Notes under the pieces: model-generated
Told to the model about the DNA's origin: nothing
Databases searched by the model: none
What the model saw: only the letters and a program-made list of their open reading frames with translations
DNA from: Bacillota bacterium
GTDB taxonomy: Bacteria > Bacillota > Clostridia > Lachnospirales > Lachnospiraceae
Length of the DNA: 40,501 bases
NCBI GenBank assembly: GCA_030526045.1
Contig: JAUNDN010000013.1
Span: forward strand, 1-40,501
Reading direction: 5' to 3'
In this document: positions 24,653-34,123 of the stretch, in pieces
Layout: every line of letters begins with the position of its first letter
How positions within the stretch are numbered: position 1 is the first letter of the stretch
Program-made: the position numbers and the translations under genes

Positions 24653-26682
24653 GCTGTCACCATTCCTACAGACTGTAATTCAATATTACTCTCTATCTCG
24701 TTGTAAGATACCACAATCAAATCCTTATAATAATCTTCCGTCAAGCGCTTAAAATACATTCTCACAATAGGTGATGTAATAACGATCGGATTCTTTCCGA
24801 GATTCTCCAGCTTCTCCGTCTCGGTTCCCACCGACTTCATGATGGCTTTGGTCTTTTCCGGATCCAGCGTCAGGTAAGCGCCCGTCTCTGTCTGCTTGAC
24901 ACTTGCCATAATCTCCTGCTCAAGCTTCGGATCCAGTGTAACCACACTGGTTGTCTCATTTGCAGGGAAAAATTTACTGGAAATTGCCCGTTTCAGGCTC
25001 TGTCTCACATATTCAGTGAGAATGTCCGTATCTCTTGTGGTGGATGCATAATCCGCCAGTGTCTCAAAAATCGTAAGCAGATCTCTGATGGAAATTCCTT
25101 CTTTTAACAGATTCTGCAGAACCTTTTGAATTTCTCCAAGTCCAAGCAGCTTGGGCACAAGCTCCTCCACCAGGGAAGGATTGGTTTCCTTTAGATTATT
25201 CACAAGATTCTGTACATCCTGTCTTGTAAGAAGCTCTGAAATATACTGTCTGATAATTTCCGTCAGGTGGGTGGCAATAATGGACGGCGGATCAACTACC
25301 GTATAGCCCATGCTCTCCGCTCTTTCTCTCTGTCCCTCTGTAATCCAGATAGCCGGCAGGTGGAAGGACGGTTCAAAGGTGGGAATTCCTGTAATCTCTT
25401 CCTCCACGTACCCCGGATTCATTGCCATATAATGATCAAAAAGGATTTCTCCTTCACTGACCTGAATTCCCTTAATCTTAATGATATACTGGTTGGGATT
25501 CAGCTGGATGTTATCCCTAAGACGTATGATCGGCACCACTGTACCAAGCTCCATTGCAATCTGTCTTCGAATCATTACAACACGGTCAAGAAGGTCTCCT
25601 CCCTGGTTCACATCTGCAAGAGGAATGATTCCATATCCGAATTCCAACTCGATCGGATCCACCTGCAGGAGGCTGTTTACATTTTCAGGCTGCCTGATTT
25701 CCTCCGCAGCCACCTCATCCGCATTCACCTCTTCCTCGATTCGGGCAGTCTCTATGGTTCCGGCGATGATACGCCCAGTAACGATAAAAATCAACCCAAG
25801 CGCCAGGAAAACAACAGCCGGTAACGGAGTGACAATTCCAAGTCCCGCTATGATTATTCCTACCAGATAAAGCACCTTAGGAATTCCAAAAAGCTGACTG
25901 ATCAAAACCGTACCGAAATCCGCATCCTTTGAGCCCTTGGTTACCAGAATACCGGTTGAAAGGGAGATCAGAAGAGACGGAATCTGGCTGACCAGTCCAT
26001 CACCGATGGTGAGAATCGTATATTTATTCAGCGCTGCACTAAACTCCAGATTCTGCCTAAGAACCCCCATTGCAATTCCGCCCACGATATTTACTGCTGT
26101 AATTACGAGACCTGCCGTAGCATCTCCCTTCACGTACTTTACAGCACCATCCATAGAACCGAAGAAATTAGCTTCCTCCTGGATTTTGTCCCTTCGCTTT
26201 TTCGCCTCTGCATCCGTAATGGCACCTGTGTTCAGGTCGGCATCAATTGCCATCTGCTTACCGGGCATCGCATCCAGAGTGAATCTTGCCGTTACCTCTG
26301 CAACTCTTTCAGAACCTTTGTTGATAACCATGAACTGCACCAGAAGCAGAATGATAAAAACAATTGCTCCTACAATCAGATCTCCTCCGCCCACATAATC
26401 TCCAAAGGTTGCAACCACCTGTCCCGGATCACCGGTGGTAAGAATCAATCTTGTGGATGAAATATTCAAGGCAATTCTGAATATGGTGGTGAACAAAAGC
26501 ATGGTGGGATAAAAGGACATATCCAGCACCTCTTTTGAAAACATCGTTCCGAAAAGAATGGTAAAAGCAATCGCTATATTACATGCGAGAAGAACATCAA
26601 GAAGCCAGTTTGGAATAGGCACAATCATCATAATAAATGCCGCAAGCACATATGCAGCTACACCGACATCCGCTTTTTTCAT
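24649..26682 (-). CDS. flhA: Flagellar export gate protein FlhA
   Basis: Forms the nonameric ring of the type III export gate and takes substrates and chaperones from the cytoplasm. The 677 aa contain about eight membrane helices in the first 330 residues, the conserved cytoplasmic FHIPEP-region loop (KGSERVAEVTARFTLDAMPGKQMAID) and the C-terminal cytoplasmic domain (350-677). I start at ATG 26682 (MKKADVGV), six bases after GGAGG; an ATG six bases earlier directly abuts the Shine-Dalgarno. Confidence 0.97.
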   Translation of the reverse strand: MKKADVGVAAYVLAAFIMMIVPIPNWLLDVLLACNIAIAFTILFGTMFSKEVLDMSFYPTMLLFTTIFRIALNISSTRLILTTGDPGQVVATFGDYVGGGDLIVGAIVFIILLLVQFMVINKGSERVAEVTARFTLDAMPGKQMAIDADLNTGAITDAEAKKRRDKIQEEANFFGSMDGAVKYVKGDATAGLVITAVNIVGGIAMGVLRQNLEFSAALNKYTILTIGDGLVSQIPSLLISLSTGILVTKGSKDADFGTVLISQLFGIPKVLYLVGIIIAGLGIVTPLPAVVFLALGLIFIVTGRIIAGTIETARIEEEVNADEVAAEEIRQPENVNSLLQVDPIELEFGYGIIPLADVNQGGDLLDRVVMIRRQIAMELGTVVPIIRLRDNIQLNPNQYIIKIKGIQVSEGEILFDHYMAMNPGYVEEEITGIPTFEPSFHLPAIWITEGQRERAESMGYTVVDPPSIIATHLTEIIRQYISELLTRQDVQNLVNNLKETNPSLVEELVPKLLGLGEIQKVLQNLLKEGISIRDLLTIFETLADYASTTRDTDILTEYVRQSLKRAISSKFFPANETTSVVTLDPKLEQEIMASVKQTETGAYLTLDPEKTKAIMKSVGTETEKLENLGKNPIVITSPIVRMYFKRLTEDYYKDLIVVSYNEIESNIELQSVGMVTA

Positions 26683-26715
26683 GCCCATCCTCCTTTCTTC
26701 CTGCGTGCCCTACTT

Positions 26716-27849
26716 TTATACTTTTCCTTTCAGGTGATATACAAAGGCAAGTACCTCTGCAACAGCCTGATATAGCTCCGGGGGAACAAGCTCCCCGATC
26801 TCCACATTGGCATAAAGCATTCTCGCCAACGGCTTATTTTCAACGATTTCAATGTCATGCTCTTTTGCTACATCCTTAATCCGCTGGGCAAGATAATTTT
26901 CACCCTTAGCCAGCACATAAGGAGCATCATATTTATCCGGATCGTACTTAACGGCGACCGCATAGTGGGTAGGATTGGTGATGACCACATCTGCCTCAGG
27001 CAGCTGCTGCATCATACGCCGCATGGAAGCTTCCCGCATACGCTGCTTCTGCTTTCCTTTTACCTGCGGATCACCTTCCTGATTCTTATACTCGTCCTTG
27101 ACCTCCTGCTTGGTCATCTTCATATCTTCCTTGAATTTCCATTTCTGATATGCGAAGTCAAGCAGTGCGATGATCATGTAGACCGCAGCAATTCTGATCC
27201 CGAGGTCCACAACAATTTCTCCGATCAGGCCAATTGCCTGTTTTAAGGAAATTCCGTAGAGGAGAAATATCTGATCCACCTTTCCTTTCAGGTAGGAATA
27301 AACCATGTAACCGATCACGGAAAGCTTTAGGATGGATTTAACCAGCTCCATTATGGAATTCGCAGAGAAAATCCTTCCAAAGCCCTTCACGGGATTCAGC
27401 TTGCTGAATTTGGGCTGAAGCGGCTTGGCTGTCGGCTTCCATTTTACCTGTACCACGTCGCAGATAAACGCCACAACCACACCGACCAGAAAAATGGGAG
27501 CCACTATGATGATCAGCTGTACCATCATTCCCCGCACAATAGTCTGAAGTGCTGCAACCGGAAGATCCCCGTTATACATCTTGACCACATACGGAAGCTG
27601 ATTATAGACCGCAGAAAAAAGCTCAATAAAACGGGTCCCCAGAGTTCCGAGGTATATCTTCAATGTTAAGAAAAGTGCCAAAATTCCGAAGGCATTGGCA
27701 ATTTCCTTGCTTTTGGCTACCTGCCCTTCCTTTCTGGCATCCTCCAGCTTCTTTGCTGTAGGTTCCTCCGTCTTTTCACCGCCGGGACCGTCCTTTGCAA
27801 AGAACTGCAGATTATATTTCAATAAATAACTATCTCGCATTTCCACCAT
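26716..27849 (-). CDS. flhB: Flagellar export gate and substrate-switch protein FlhB
   Basis: Switches export from rod and hook to filament proteins. It has an N-terminal extension (LLKYNLQFFAKDGPGG) then GEKTEEPTAKKLEDARKEGQV, four membrane helices, and a cytoplasmic domain with the self-cleavage site NPTH at 292-295. Length 377 aa. GGAG lies nine bases before ATG 27849. FliK encoded upstream triggers the switch at this site. Confidence 0.97.
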   Translation of the reverse strand: MVEMRDSYLLKYNLQFFAKDGPGGEKTEEPTAKKLEDARKEGQVAKSKEIANAFGILALFLTLKIYLGTLGTRFIELFSAVYNQLPYVVKMYNGDLPVAALQTIVRGMMVQLIIIVAPIFLVGVVVAFICDVVQVKWKPTAKPLQPKFSKLNPVKGFGRIFSANSIMELVKSILKLSVIGYMVYSYLKGKVDQIFLLYGISLKQAIGLIGEIVVDLGIRIAAVYMIIALLDFAYQKWKFKEDMKMTKQEVKDEYKNQEGDPQVKGKQKQRMREASMRRMMQQLPEADVVITNPTHYAVAVKYDPDKYDAPYVLAKGENYLAQRIKDVAKEHDIEIVENKPLARMLYANVEIGELVPPELYQAVAEVLAFVYHLKGKV

Positions 27850-27880
27850 GCAGTCCTGCTCCTTTTCGTGTGCATGTCCT

Positions 27881-28660
27881 CTACATCATAGTCTCCACAA
27901 AGGTCGCAACCATGTGCTTCATCTGCCTATAAATAAAGTTCGCCGCACCGGGAAGCATGGCTGTAGAAAAAAACAATATGCTAAGGCCAACCAAAACCTT
28001 CATCTGGATACCCACCGCAAACATATTCAGCTGCGGTGATACCTTTGCAAGTACACCCAGTACCGCATTCAGAATGATCATTACCGCAAAAATCGGCAGG
28101 CAGATACGAAAACCGATGATAATGTAATTTGCCATAAATTCTGTCATCGAACTAAGCAGTGCTTCGCTGTCAAAAATGGCACCATTGACCGGGATCAACG
28201 TATAAGTCTCGGCAAAGGCCTTAATCAGATACCGGTGCATTCCCGAGATCATCAGCATCAAAAGAACCATATAATTATAATAAATACCGGAAATGGTAGA
28301 AGTTTCCTTCGTTGCCGGATCCATCAGGCTAGCCATGGAAAGCCCCATCTCCATATCTGCAATGTGTCCCGCAAAGGAAACCACCGTACCGCAGATATTA
28401 GCCGAGAACCCAATCAGAAGTCCTGTCACTGCTTCCTTCATCACAATCATGAAATAACCGAGAATGGTGTTATATGTAAGCGGATCATGAGGAATCACCT
28501 GATACAGCAAAATCGCAAAAAATACGCTGAAAGCCACCCTGATACGTCTAGGTGTATTACTCATGCTGAAAAAAGGAGCAATAAAGACAAAACAGCTCAC
28601 CCTGACAAGTATGAGCAGGAAATATTCCAGATCCGTATAAGTAAACGCATATTCCAGCAT
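27881..28660 (-). CDS. fliR: Flagellar export gate protein FliR
   Basis: Core of the FliP5-FliQ4-FliR1 export gate. The 259 aa are strongly hydrophobic with about six membrane segments and include the family blocks RVSCFVFIAPFF, RIRVAFSVFFAILL, and EAVTGLLIGFSANI. It follows fliQ by five bases and precedes flhB, the standard order. Confidence 0.95.
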   Translation of the reverse strand: MLEYAFTYTDLEYFLLILVRVSCFVFIAPFFSMSNTPRRIRVAFSVFFAILLYQVIPHDPLTYNTILGYFMIVMKEAVTGLLIGFSANICGTVVSFAGHIADMEMGLSMASLMDPATKETSTISGIYYNYMVLLMLMISGMHRYLIKAFAETYTLIPVNGAIFDSEALLSSMTEFMANYIIIGFRICLPIFAVMIILNAVLGVLAKVSPQLNMFAVGIQMKVLVGLSILFFSTAMLPGAANFIYRQMKHMVATFVETMM

Positions 28661-28665
28661 ATCTG

Positions 28666-28935
28666 CTACCTTACATAACGACTGAAATCAGACCACAGTG
28701 TTACCATGAAACCGGATAACTCTCCCAGCATCCAGTTTCCCAGCAGAATTAATGAGAGAAACACAGCGATGATTTTGGGCACGAAAGTAAGCGTCTGTTC
28801 CTGAATAGAAGTAACGGTCTGAAAAATACTGATAATCAGACCAACGACCAGGGATACCAGAAGAACCGGTGCCGCCACCTTAATAACCAGATATAAAGCC
28901 GAGCTGGCAATAGCTGTAACCTCATCAACTGTCAT
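28666..28935 (-). CDS. fliQ: Flagellar export gate protein FliQ
   Basis: Small gate subunit with two membrane helices (about 15-38 and 50-73). Using ATG 28935 (MTVDEVTAIASSALYLVIKV) gives 89 aa, the normal length, with GGAG seven bases upstream. The longer frame starts at a TTG inside the untranslated gap and is rejected. The central TSIQEQTLTFVPKI block is conserved. Confidence 0.96.
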   Translation of the reverse strand: MTVDEVTAIASSALYLVIKVAAPVLLVSLVVGLIISIFQTVTSIQEQTLTFVPKIIAVFLSLILLGNWMLGELSGFMVTLWSDFSRYVR

Positions 28936-28987
28936 ACTTTCTCTCCATTCCTTCCACAATGCTTTATCTCATCCAAGCCGTCTTCCG

Positions 28988-29854
28988 TCAGTAATAGGTC
29001 TTAACCAGATTCAGAATAATCAGATTCCATCCATCCGCCAGAACAAACAACAGAATCTTAAACGGCATGGAAATTGTTGTAGGCGGCAGCATCATCATAC
29101 CCATACTCATAAGGGTTGATGCAACCACCATATCTATCACAATAAAAGGGATATAGATTATAAAACCGATAATAAATGCCTGGCGAAGCTCACCGATAAT
29201 GAATGCAGGCACCAGTACCGCTAACGGAATACCATCCAGCGTCCCGTCCCACTCCTCATTGCTGATTTCCAAAAACAATCTTACATCCGAGGTCTGCGTT
29301 TCGCTGTACATAAATTCGCGCAGCGGTTTGATCCCCTTTTCAAAGAATTCATCCTGTGTGATCGTTCCCTCCTCAAAAGGAACCACCGCCTCCTGATAAA
29401 CCTCAGTCAGTGTAGGCTTCATAATGAAAAAGGTCAAAAACAAAGCTAACCCAATCAGCACCTGATTTGGCGGTGCCGTTTGGGTATTCAGTGCTGCCCT
29501 TGTAAAATGCAGAACAATAATCACTCTGGTGAACGACGTCATCATGATAAGTAACGTCGGTGCTAAAGCAATCAGCGTCAGTGTGATCAGAATTTTCAGC
29601 GTACCGTTCACCTGTCCGTTATCACCGGTATGCGTGATTGTCAGGCTGTTAGCAATATTCAGTTCCTGCAGGTCCTCCGCAGTTTCCGCACTGCCCGGTT
29701 CTTCAATATTTGTACGGCTCTCCGTCTCGCCGGTCAGATTGGAGTCAACAGTTGTCGCCCTGACATCCATTTGCGGAATAATGCACAATATGCCTACCGT
29801 AAGCAGCAGGCATATTTGCTTTATTATTTTTTTTCCGGCAAATTTATTTTCCAT
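28988..29854 (-). CDS. fliP: Flagellar export gate protein FliP
   Basis: Main gate subunit. The 288 aa begin with a cleavable-type signal sequence (basic KK, hydrophobic 11-27, then VRA near 32) and a low-complexity segment. The conserved core follows: PTLLIMMTSFTRVIIVLHFTR, the NQVLIGLALFLTFFIM block, and IGFIIYIPFIVIDMVV. It lies 14 bases after fliO. Confidence 0.96.
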   Translation of the reverse strand: MENKFAGKKIIKQICLLLTVGILCIIPQMDVRATTVDSNLTGETESRTNIEEPGSAETAEDLQELNIANSLTITHTGDNGQVNGTLKILITLTLIALAPTLLIMMTSFTRVIIVLHFTRAALNTQTAPPNQVLIGLALFLTFFIMKPTLTEVYQEAVVPFEEGTITQDEFFEKGIKPLREFMYSETQTSDVRLFLEISNEEWDGTLDGIPLAVLVPAFIIGELRQAFIIGFIIYIPFIVIDMVVASTLMSMGMMMLPPTTISMPFKILLFVLADGWNLIILNLVKTYY

Positions 29855-29867
29855 ATTGCCTTATCCT

Positions 29868-30236
29868 TCAGTCTTTTTCTTTGTACTTCAGTTTACGCAC
29901 CTTGTCCAGAACACCGGCAAAATCCGGGCTCTGACCCTTGCCGTTGTCACATAGCACCAGTTCCTGTTCAGATAACTCCGCCAGCATATGTATCTCATCT
30001 TTCCCCACGCCGATCACAAGATATTTCTCACCGGCGCGCACGATCTGGACATACTTATTCGCTGTAATCCTGCAGGTTTCCACCACCTCAAGATTTCCTG
30101 TCCCCACACGTCCCTGCTGCGACTTTGCAATCCATCTGGTGACTACATAAGTAATAGCCAGAACAAAGATAAAAAGAACAAGTACCGTCATAAACTGAAT
30201 ATAGCTGTCAGCTTTTGTTGTAATCGTAAGAAGCAT
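29868..30236 (-). CDS. fliO: Flagellar export apparatus assembly protein FliO/FliZ
   Basis: Small membrane protein that helps assemble the FliP ring. The 122 aa have one membrane helix (about 15-37) and a cytoplasmic beta-rich domain (LEVVETCRITANKYVQIVRAGEKYLVIGVG), the family pattern. It starts two bases after the cheY stop, with only a distant AAGG as ribosome site, so translation is probably coupled to cheY. Confidence 0.88.
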   Translation of the reverse strand: MLLTITTKADSYIQFMTVLVLFIFVLAITYVVTRWIAKSQQGRVGTGNLEVVETCRITANKYVQIVRAGEKYLVIGVGKDEIHMLAELSEQELVLCDNGKGQSPDFAGVLDKVRKLKYKEKD

Positions 30237-30237
30237 C

Positions 30238-30600
30238 TTAGCCGATAACCTTCTTCACTGCTTCCAGTACACGATCCGGCTGGAAGGGTTTTACAATGAA
30301 ATCCTTTGCGCCTCCCTGGATTGCCTCAATAACCATAGCCTGCTGTCCCATAGCCGAACACATAATAACCGTTGCGTTAGGATCAGCACCTTTGATTTTC
30401 TTCAGTGCTGCAATTCCGTCTACCTCAGGCATGGTAATGTCCATCAGTACAAGGTCAGGCTTAAGCTCATTATACTTTTCAAAAGCCTTTGCACCATTCT
30501 CTGCTTCTCCGATTACATTATATCCGTTCTTGGTAAGGATATCCTTAATCATCATTCGCATGAAAGCAGCGTCATCAACAATTAAAATATTTTTTGCCAT
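30238..30600 (-). CDS. cheY: Chemotaxis response regulator CheY
   Basis: Single receiver domain of 120 aa that carries the signal from CheA to the motor switch. The acidic pocket Asp9/Asp10, phospho-acceptor Asp54 (LVLMDITMPE), Ser82 and Lys104 (FIVKPF) are all present. AGGAG lies eight bases before the ATG. It sits between fliY and fliO, the Bacillus order. In Bacillus-type systems CheY-P promotes counterclockwise rotation. Confidence 0.96.
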   Translation of the reverse strand: MAKNILIVDDAAFMRMMIKDILTKNGYNVIGEAENGAKAFEKYNELKPDLVLMDITMPEVDGIAALKKIKGADPNATVIMCSAMGQQAMVIEAIQGGAKDFIVKPFQPDRVLEAVKKVIG

Positions 30601-30618
30601 CTCTTTTTCTCCTAACTA

Positions 30619-31740
30619 TTATTTTATGATTTCAGTTACACGAATACCAAAACTTTCTTCAATTACAACAACTTCGCCCTTGGCTACAAACTTGCCGTTC
30701 ACAAGTACATCTATCGGTTCACCTGCAATCTTGTCAAGTTCAATGATTGTTCCAGGTGCAAAGTCCAATATTTCTGCTATCGATTTCTTGGTTCTTCCCA
30801 GTTCAACCGTTACCTCCAACGGCACATCTCGAATCAGTCCGATGTTCTCCTGCCCTGCCATAACGTTCATATCACTGTTGAAATTCTGGAACTGTGCAGG
30901 CTGCACATTCATCTGGGGCATTCCTGACATACCACCCATCTGGGACATTCCCTGCGAAGCTGCCTGAGAATCAACCGTCGGCGGAATATATGGTTCAGGT
31001 TCCGGCTCAGGTACCGAATCAGTCATCTGCGAACCGATAAAGGTATCATACAGTGTCCTTGCAAAATCAATGGGATACAGCTGCATGATTGTACTGTCTA
31101 CCAGATCATCTATCTGCATTCTGAAGGAAATCTTTACAAAGGTTCCTTCCAGGAAAGATGCAATATCGCCGGCCTTTTTAAATTCATTTAAATTCACAAG
31201 ATTGGCCTCCGGCGGACTGATATCAATCATCTTATCCAGCATGGTTGACATAGAGGTGGCCGCCGCCCCCATCATCTGGTTCATCGCCTCCGAAATAGCA
31301 CTCAAATGGAGTTCACCGAGCTCTCCCTCTGTGTTACTTCCGTCCCCTCCCATCATCAGATCCGTGATCACCTTCACATCATGCTCCTTCAAAACCATGA
31401 TGTTGGAGCCGTCAAGTCCTGCCGTATAACGAATCTGTATGAAAACGCAGGGCTTTTCATAATCCCCGACTACCCCCTGCCAGTTGGCAAGAGAAACAGT
31501 TGGCGTTGTAATGTTAACCTTACGGTTAACCAGCGAATACAGAGTGGTTGCCGAAGAGCCCATGCTGATATTGGCGATTTCTCCGATTGCATCCTTTTCA
31601 TCTGCTGTGAGCAGGCTTTCATCAACTTCCGGTACTTCTGTGCCGGCTGTATCTTCGGGGGCTGCTGCATCCTGTCCCCCGGACAGATCCATTCCGCTAA
31701 GCAGTGCATTTATTTCATCCTGCGAAAGCATACCGTCCAT
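30619..31740 (-). CDS. fliY: Flagellar motor switch phosphatase FliY (FliN with CheC-like domain)
   Basis: C-ring protein that also dephosphorylates CheY-P. An N-terminal peptide MLSQDEINALL resembles the CheY-P-binding tip of FliM. A CheC-like domain carries two phosphatase signatures, Asp50-Glu54-Asn57 and Ser147-Glu151-Asn154. A proline/methionine/glutamine-rich linker (about 225-275) joins it to the C-terminal SpoA/FliN domain (about 290-373, PLEVTVELGRTKKSIAEIL). Length 373 aa. AGGAGG lies eight bases before ATG and overlaps the fliM end. Confidence 0.95.
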   Translation of the reverse strand: MDGMLSQDEINALLSGMDLSGGQDAAAPEDTAGTEVPEVDESLLTADEKDAIGEIANISMGSSATTLYSLVNRKVNITTPTVSLANWQGVVGDYEKPCVFIQIRYTAGLDGSNIMVLKEHDVKVITDLMMGGDGSNTEGELGELHLSAISEAMNQMMGAAATSMSTMLDKMIDISPPEANLVNLNEFKKAGDIASFLEGTFVKISFRMQIDDLVDSTIMQLYPIDFARTLYDTFIGSQMTDSVPEPEPEPYIPPTVDSQAASQGMSQMGGMSGMPQMNVQPAQFQNFNSDMNVMAGQENIGLIRDVPLEVTVELGRTKKSIAEILDFAPGTIIELDKIAGEPIDVLVNGKFVAKGEVVVIEESFGIRVTEIIK

Positions 31741-31743
31741 ATC

Positions 31744-32724
31744 CTACTCCTCCTCTCTGATTACTGATGTTACCCGTATTGCATAATTGTCCTTACTGGA
31801 ACCCGGAAGTGCCTTAAACTTCCGGATATTTCCTACGAACACATCCATTTCGGAATCCACTTTGGTATCCAGCCTTATGATATCTCCTGCCTGAAGACTC
31901 AGAAAATCATTCACAGACACCTGGCTTCTTCCCAGAATTGCTTTAATCGGTACATCTATTTTCTTTATGAGCACTTCAAGGTGCTCCTCATAATCTACAT
32001 TATCATCCTTCTGCATGGTTGAAAACCAGTATTTGGTGTTCAACTTATCCATCACATCTTCCAAGGTAAAGTAGGGAAGGCATACATTCATAAATCCTTC
32101 CGCATCCCCAATCTTTACACTCAGGGAAATGATCGCAACCATATCACTCGGTGCAATCACCTGTGCAAACTGTGCATTCGTCTCGATTCTTTCCATCATC
32201 GGATTAATTTCCGCCACATTTCGCCAGGGTTCACGCATAAGCTGCATACAAATGACCATCAGCTTCTGCAAAATTGTCATTTCAATATCTGAAAAATCTC
32301 TGCTCTTCTCAAGCGGTACTCCCTGTCCTCCAAGCATTCGATCGATCATGGCAAATCCAAGATTGGAGGAAAGCTCAATAATCGCATTTCCGTTCAGGGG
32401 ATGGAAGTCCACAATACCCAGAATTACCGGGTTGGAAAGAGCATTGGTAAATTCCGAAAAGGTTACGGTTTCTGAACTGGCTACCGTGACCTGAACATTT
32501 TTCCGCAAATAAACCGGAAGGTTGGTGGAAATCAATCGTCCGTAGTGTTCATATATGATCTCAAGGGTTCTGAGATGCTCCTTCGAAAACTTTGCCGGTC
32601 GCTTAAAGTCATAGTCCTTTACCTGCTTATCCGACGAATCCTGCATCTGCTCCACATCCAACTCACCACTGCTAAGCGCTGCAAGCAGACTGTCAATTTC
32701 ACTTTGAGACAATACCTCGCCCAC
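31744..32724 (-). CDS. fliM: Flagellar motor switch protein FliM
   Basis: Central C-ring subunit binding CheY-P and FliG. The N-terminal LSQSEIDSLLAAL peptide is the CheY-P site. The middle domain includes the GGQGVPLEKSRDFSDIE block and the C-terminal SpoA domain ends near residue 320. The start is GTG 32724, nine bases after GGAGG (AAAGGAGGTG). Length 326 aa. The stop is three bases before fliY. Confidence 0.97.
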   Translation of the reverse strand: MGEVLSQSEIDSLLAALSSGELDVEQMQDSSDKQVKDYDFKRPAKFSKEHLRTLEIIYEHYGRLISTNLPVYLRKNVQVTVASSETVTFSEFTNALSNPVILGIVDFHPLNGNAIIELSSNLGFAMIDRMLGGQGVPLEKSRDFSDIEMTILQKLMVICMQLMREPWRNVAEINPMMERIETNAQFAQVIAPSDMVAIISLSVKIGDAEGFMNVCLPYFTLEDVMDKLNTKYWFSTMQKDDNVDYEEHLEVLIKKIDVPIKAILGRSQVSVNDFLSLQAGDIIRLDTKVDSEMDVFVGNIRKFKALPGSSKDNYAIRVTSVIREEE

Positions 32725-32779
32725 GAACCTTCACCTCCTTTATTGCCACCTGACTTCTGTTCAAGGCGCCTTATGGTGT

Positions 32780-33289
32780 TTACTGGTAAAGTGTACTGCT
32801 CAAAGTAACATCAAAGATAAAGTCTGATCCGAACAACTGCTGGATTCTTGTAAGAATATCATCTTTGACTGTCTGTGGATTTGCATTCGCCTCATCCAAG
32901 GTATACTGACTTACCGCGTCGTTAATCTGACCCTTGATCAGGTCTTCTCTGGTGGTAAGATCTCCATATGCTTTATAATCATCATGCTTGCTGTTCATGG
33001 ATAAGGTAACCGAGAGAAGTGCATAATGATCCTTCCCGTCCTCACCCTTTTTCAACGGTATCGTCATATCTGCAATCGTGTAGGTAACAATATTTGCCAT
33101 AGGTACCGACTCTGCCGCTTCTTCCTCTTCCTTACCGCCAAGATCCAGATTGATCGCAGCTGCAACATCTGTCACCAGCGCTGCGGTCTTTTTGTTTGTA
33201 CTAGTCACACTGAACATCATGACGGCCGTCAAAACAATATTGACAATAAGAAGTGCCAATATCACGATTGAAATCAGATTTTTCTTCAT
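32780..33289 (-). CDS. fliL: Flagellar basal-body protein FliL
   Basis: Single-pass membrane protein that surrounds or supports the stator. The 169 aa have one membrane helix (about 7-28) and an outer domain ending FGSDFIFDVTLSSTLYQ, similar to the FliL C-terminus. A short acidic linker lies between. Position between motB and fliM matches the family. The 55-bp gap to fliM contains a 10-bp perfect palindrome but no promoter that I trust. Confidence 0.9.
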   Translation of the reverse strand: MKKNLISIVILALLIVNIVLTAVMMFSVTSTNKKTAALVTDVAAAINLDLGGKEEEEAAESVPMANIVTYTIADMTIPLKKGEDGKDHYALLSVTLSMNSKHDDYKAYGDLTTREDLIKGQINDAVSQYTLDEANANPQTVKDDILTRIQQLFGSDFIFDVTLSSTLYQ

Positions 33290-33316
33290 AGCATTTACCT
33301 TCCTGCCCTTATCTAA

Positions 33317-34123
33317 TTAATATGAACTAAGCGCATTGTAGATCTTAATTTCCACTCTTCTGTTCTTTGCTCTTCCCTCTTCTGTGGAATTGTCTGCAAT
33401 CGGTACGTATTCTCCCCTGCCGGCATGCTTAATTCTTCCCACATCCAACGTCGTGTTTTCTTCCAGGTAATAGAAAACGGAAAGAGCTCGTCCACTGCTC
33501 AATTCATCATTATTGGAATACTTTGCACCCGACATCGGTACATTATCCGTATGTCCCTCTATTTCAATTGTACCTTCGCTGAATCTCTGTAGGATAATGC
33601 CAAGCTGATTCATCAGCGGCATTGCTTCCTCCTTTATCTCAACACTTCCCGAATCAAACAGTAATGCTCCGTTCAGGGTAAGCTGCACATACTGCGCTGT
33701 AAATTCAATATCTACTTCCTTCTCCAGATTCTTTTCCTGCAGAGCCTCTTCAATCTTTTCTGCCATCTCCTCAGATTCCTGAAGCTTGGCTTCCTCCATC
33801 ATCTCGGCTGCCGTTTCCAGATTCTCGGGAACCAGGTCACCTTCCGCATCCCGCCCGGTGCTGTTGATATATTCATCCAGCTCATTGAGCTGACTTACAC
33901 CGTTACTGATCAGGACACCATCTCCGATTGCAGTAGCACCTGCCGAAAAAATACTGAAGGTTTGGTTAAAGGAAGCAGCCAACAACTCAAATTTCTGTGC
34001 GTCCACAGATGACATGGAGAACAACATAACAAAGAAGCACAGAAGCAGATTCATCAAATCCGCAAATGTGGACTGCCACGCCGGAGCACCCTTCGGGGGC
34101 TCGTCCGGTTTTCTCTTAGCCAT
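33317..34123 (-). CDS. motB: Flagellar stator protein MotB
   Basis: Stator subunit that anchors MotA to peptidoglycan. Structure over 268 aa: basic N-terminus, membrane helix with the ion-carrying Asp in FADLMNLLLCFFVML, a plug and long helical linker, then an OmpA-like domain (IEGHTDNVPM, SSGRALSVFYYL, KNRRVEIKI). I use ATG 34123, inside the motA end, with GTGAGG upstream; the longer frame begins at a GTG within the ribosome site. The Cys in LLLCFFV also occurs in sodium-type PomB, but the ion cannot be decided from this. Confidence 0.95.
   Translation of the reverse strand: MAKRKPDEPPKGAPAWQSTFADLMNLLLCFFVMLFSMSSVDAQKFELLAASFNQTFSIFSAGATAIGDGVLISNGVSQLNELDEYINSTGRDAEGDLVPENLETAAEMMEEAKLQESEEMAEKIEEALQEKNLEKEVDIEFTAQYVQLTLNGALLFDSGSVEIKEEAMPLMNQLGIILQRFSEGTIEIEGHTDNVPMSGAKYSNNDELSSGRALSVFYYLEENTTLDVGRIKHAGRGEYVPIADNSTEEGRAKNRRVEIKIYNALSSY

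Noticed and set aside
30241-30248. GCCGATAA on the plus strand, a sigma-28 -10 match
   Set aside because: No TAAA at 14-16 bases upstream and it would only drive antisense transcription into cheY and fliY; it is codons for the CheY C-terminus.
32763-32772. Perfect 10-bp palindrome AAGGCGCCTT between fliL and fliM
   Set aside because: No loop, so no RNA hairpin; a single short palindrome of this size is expected by chance and no second copy was seen.
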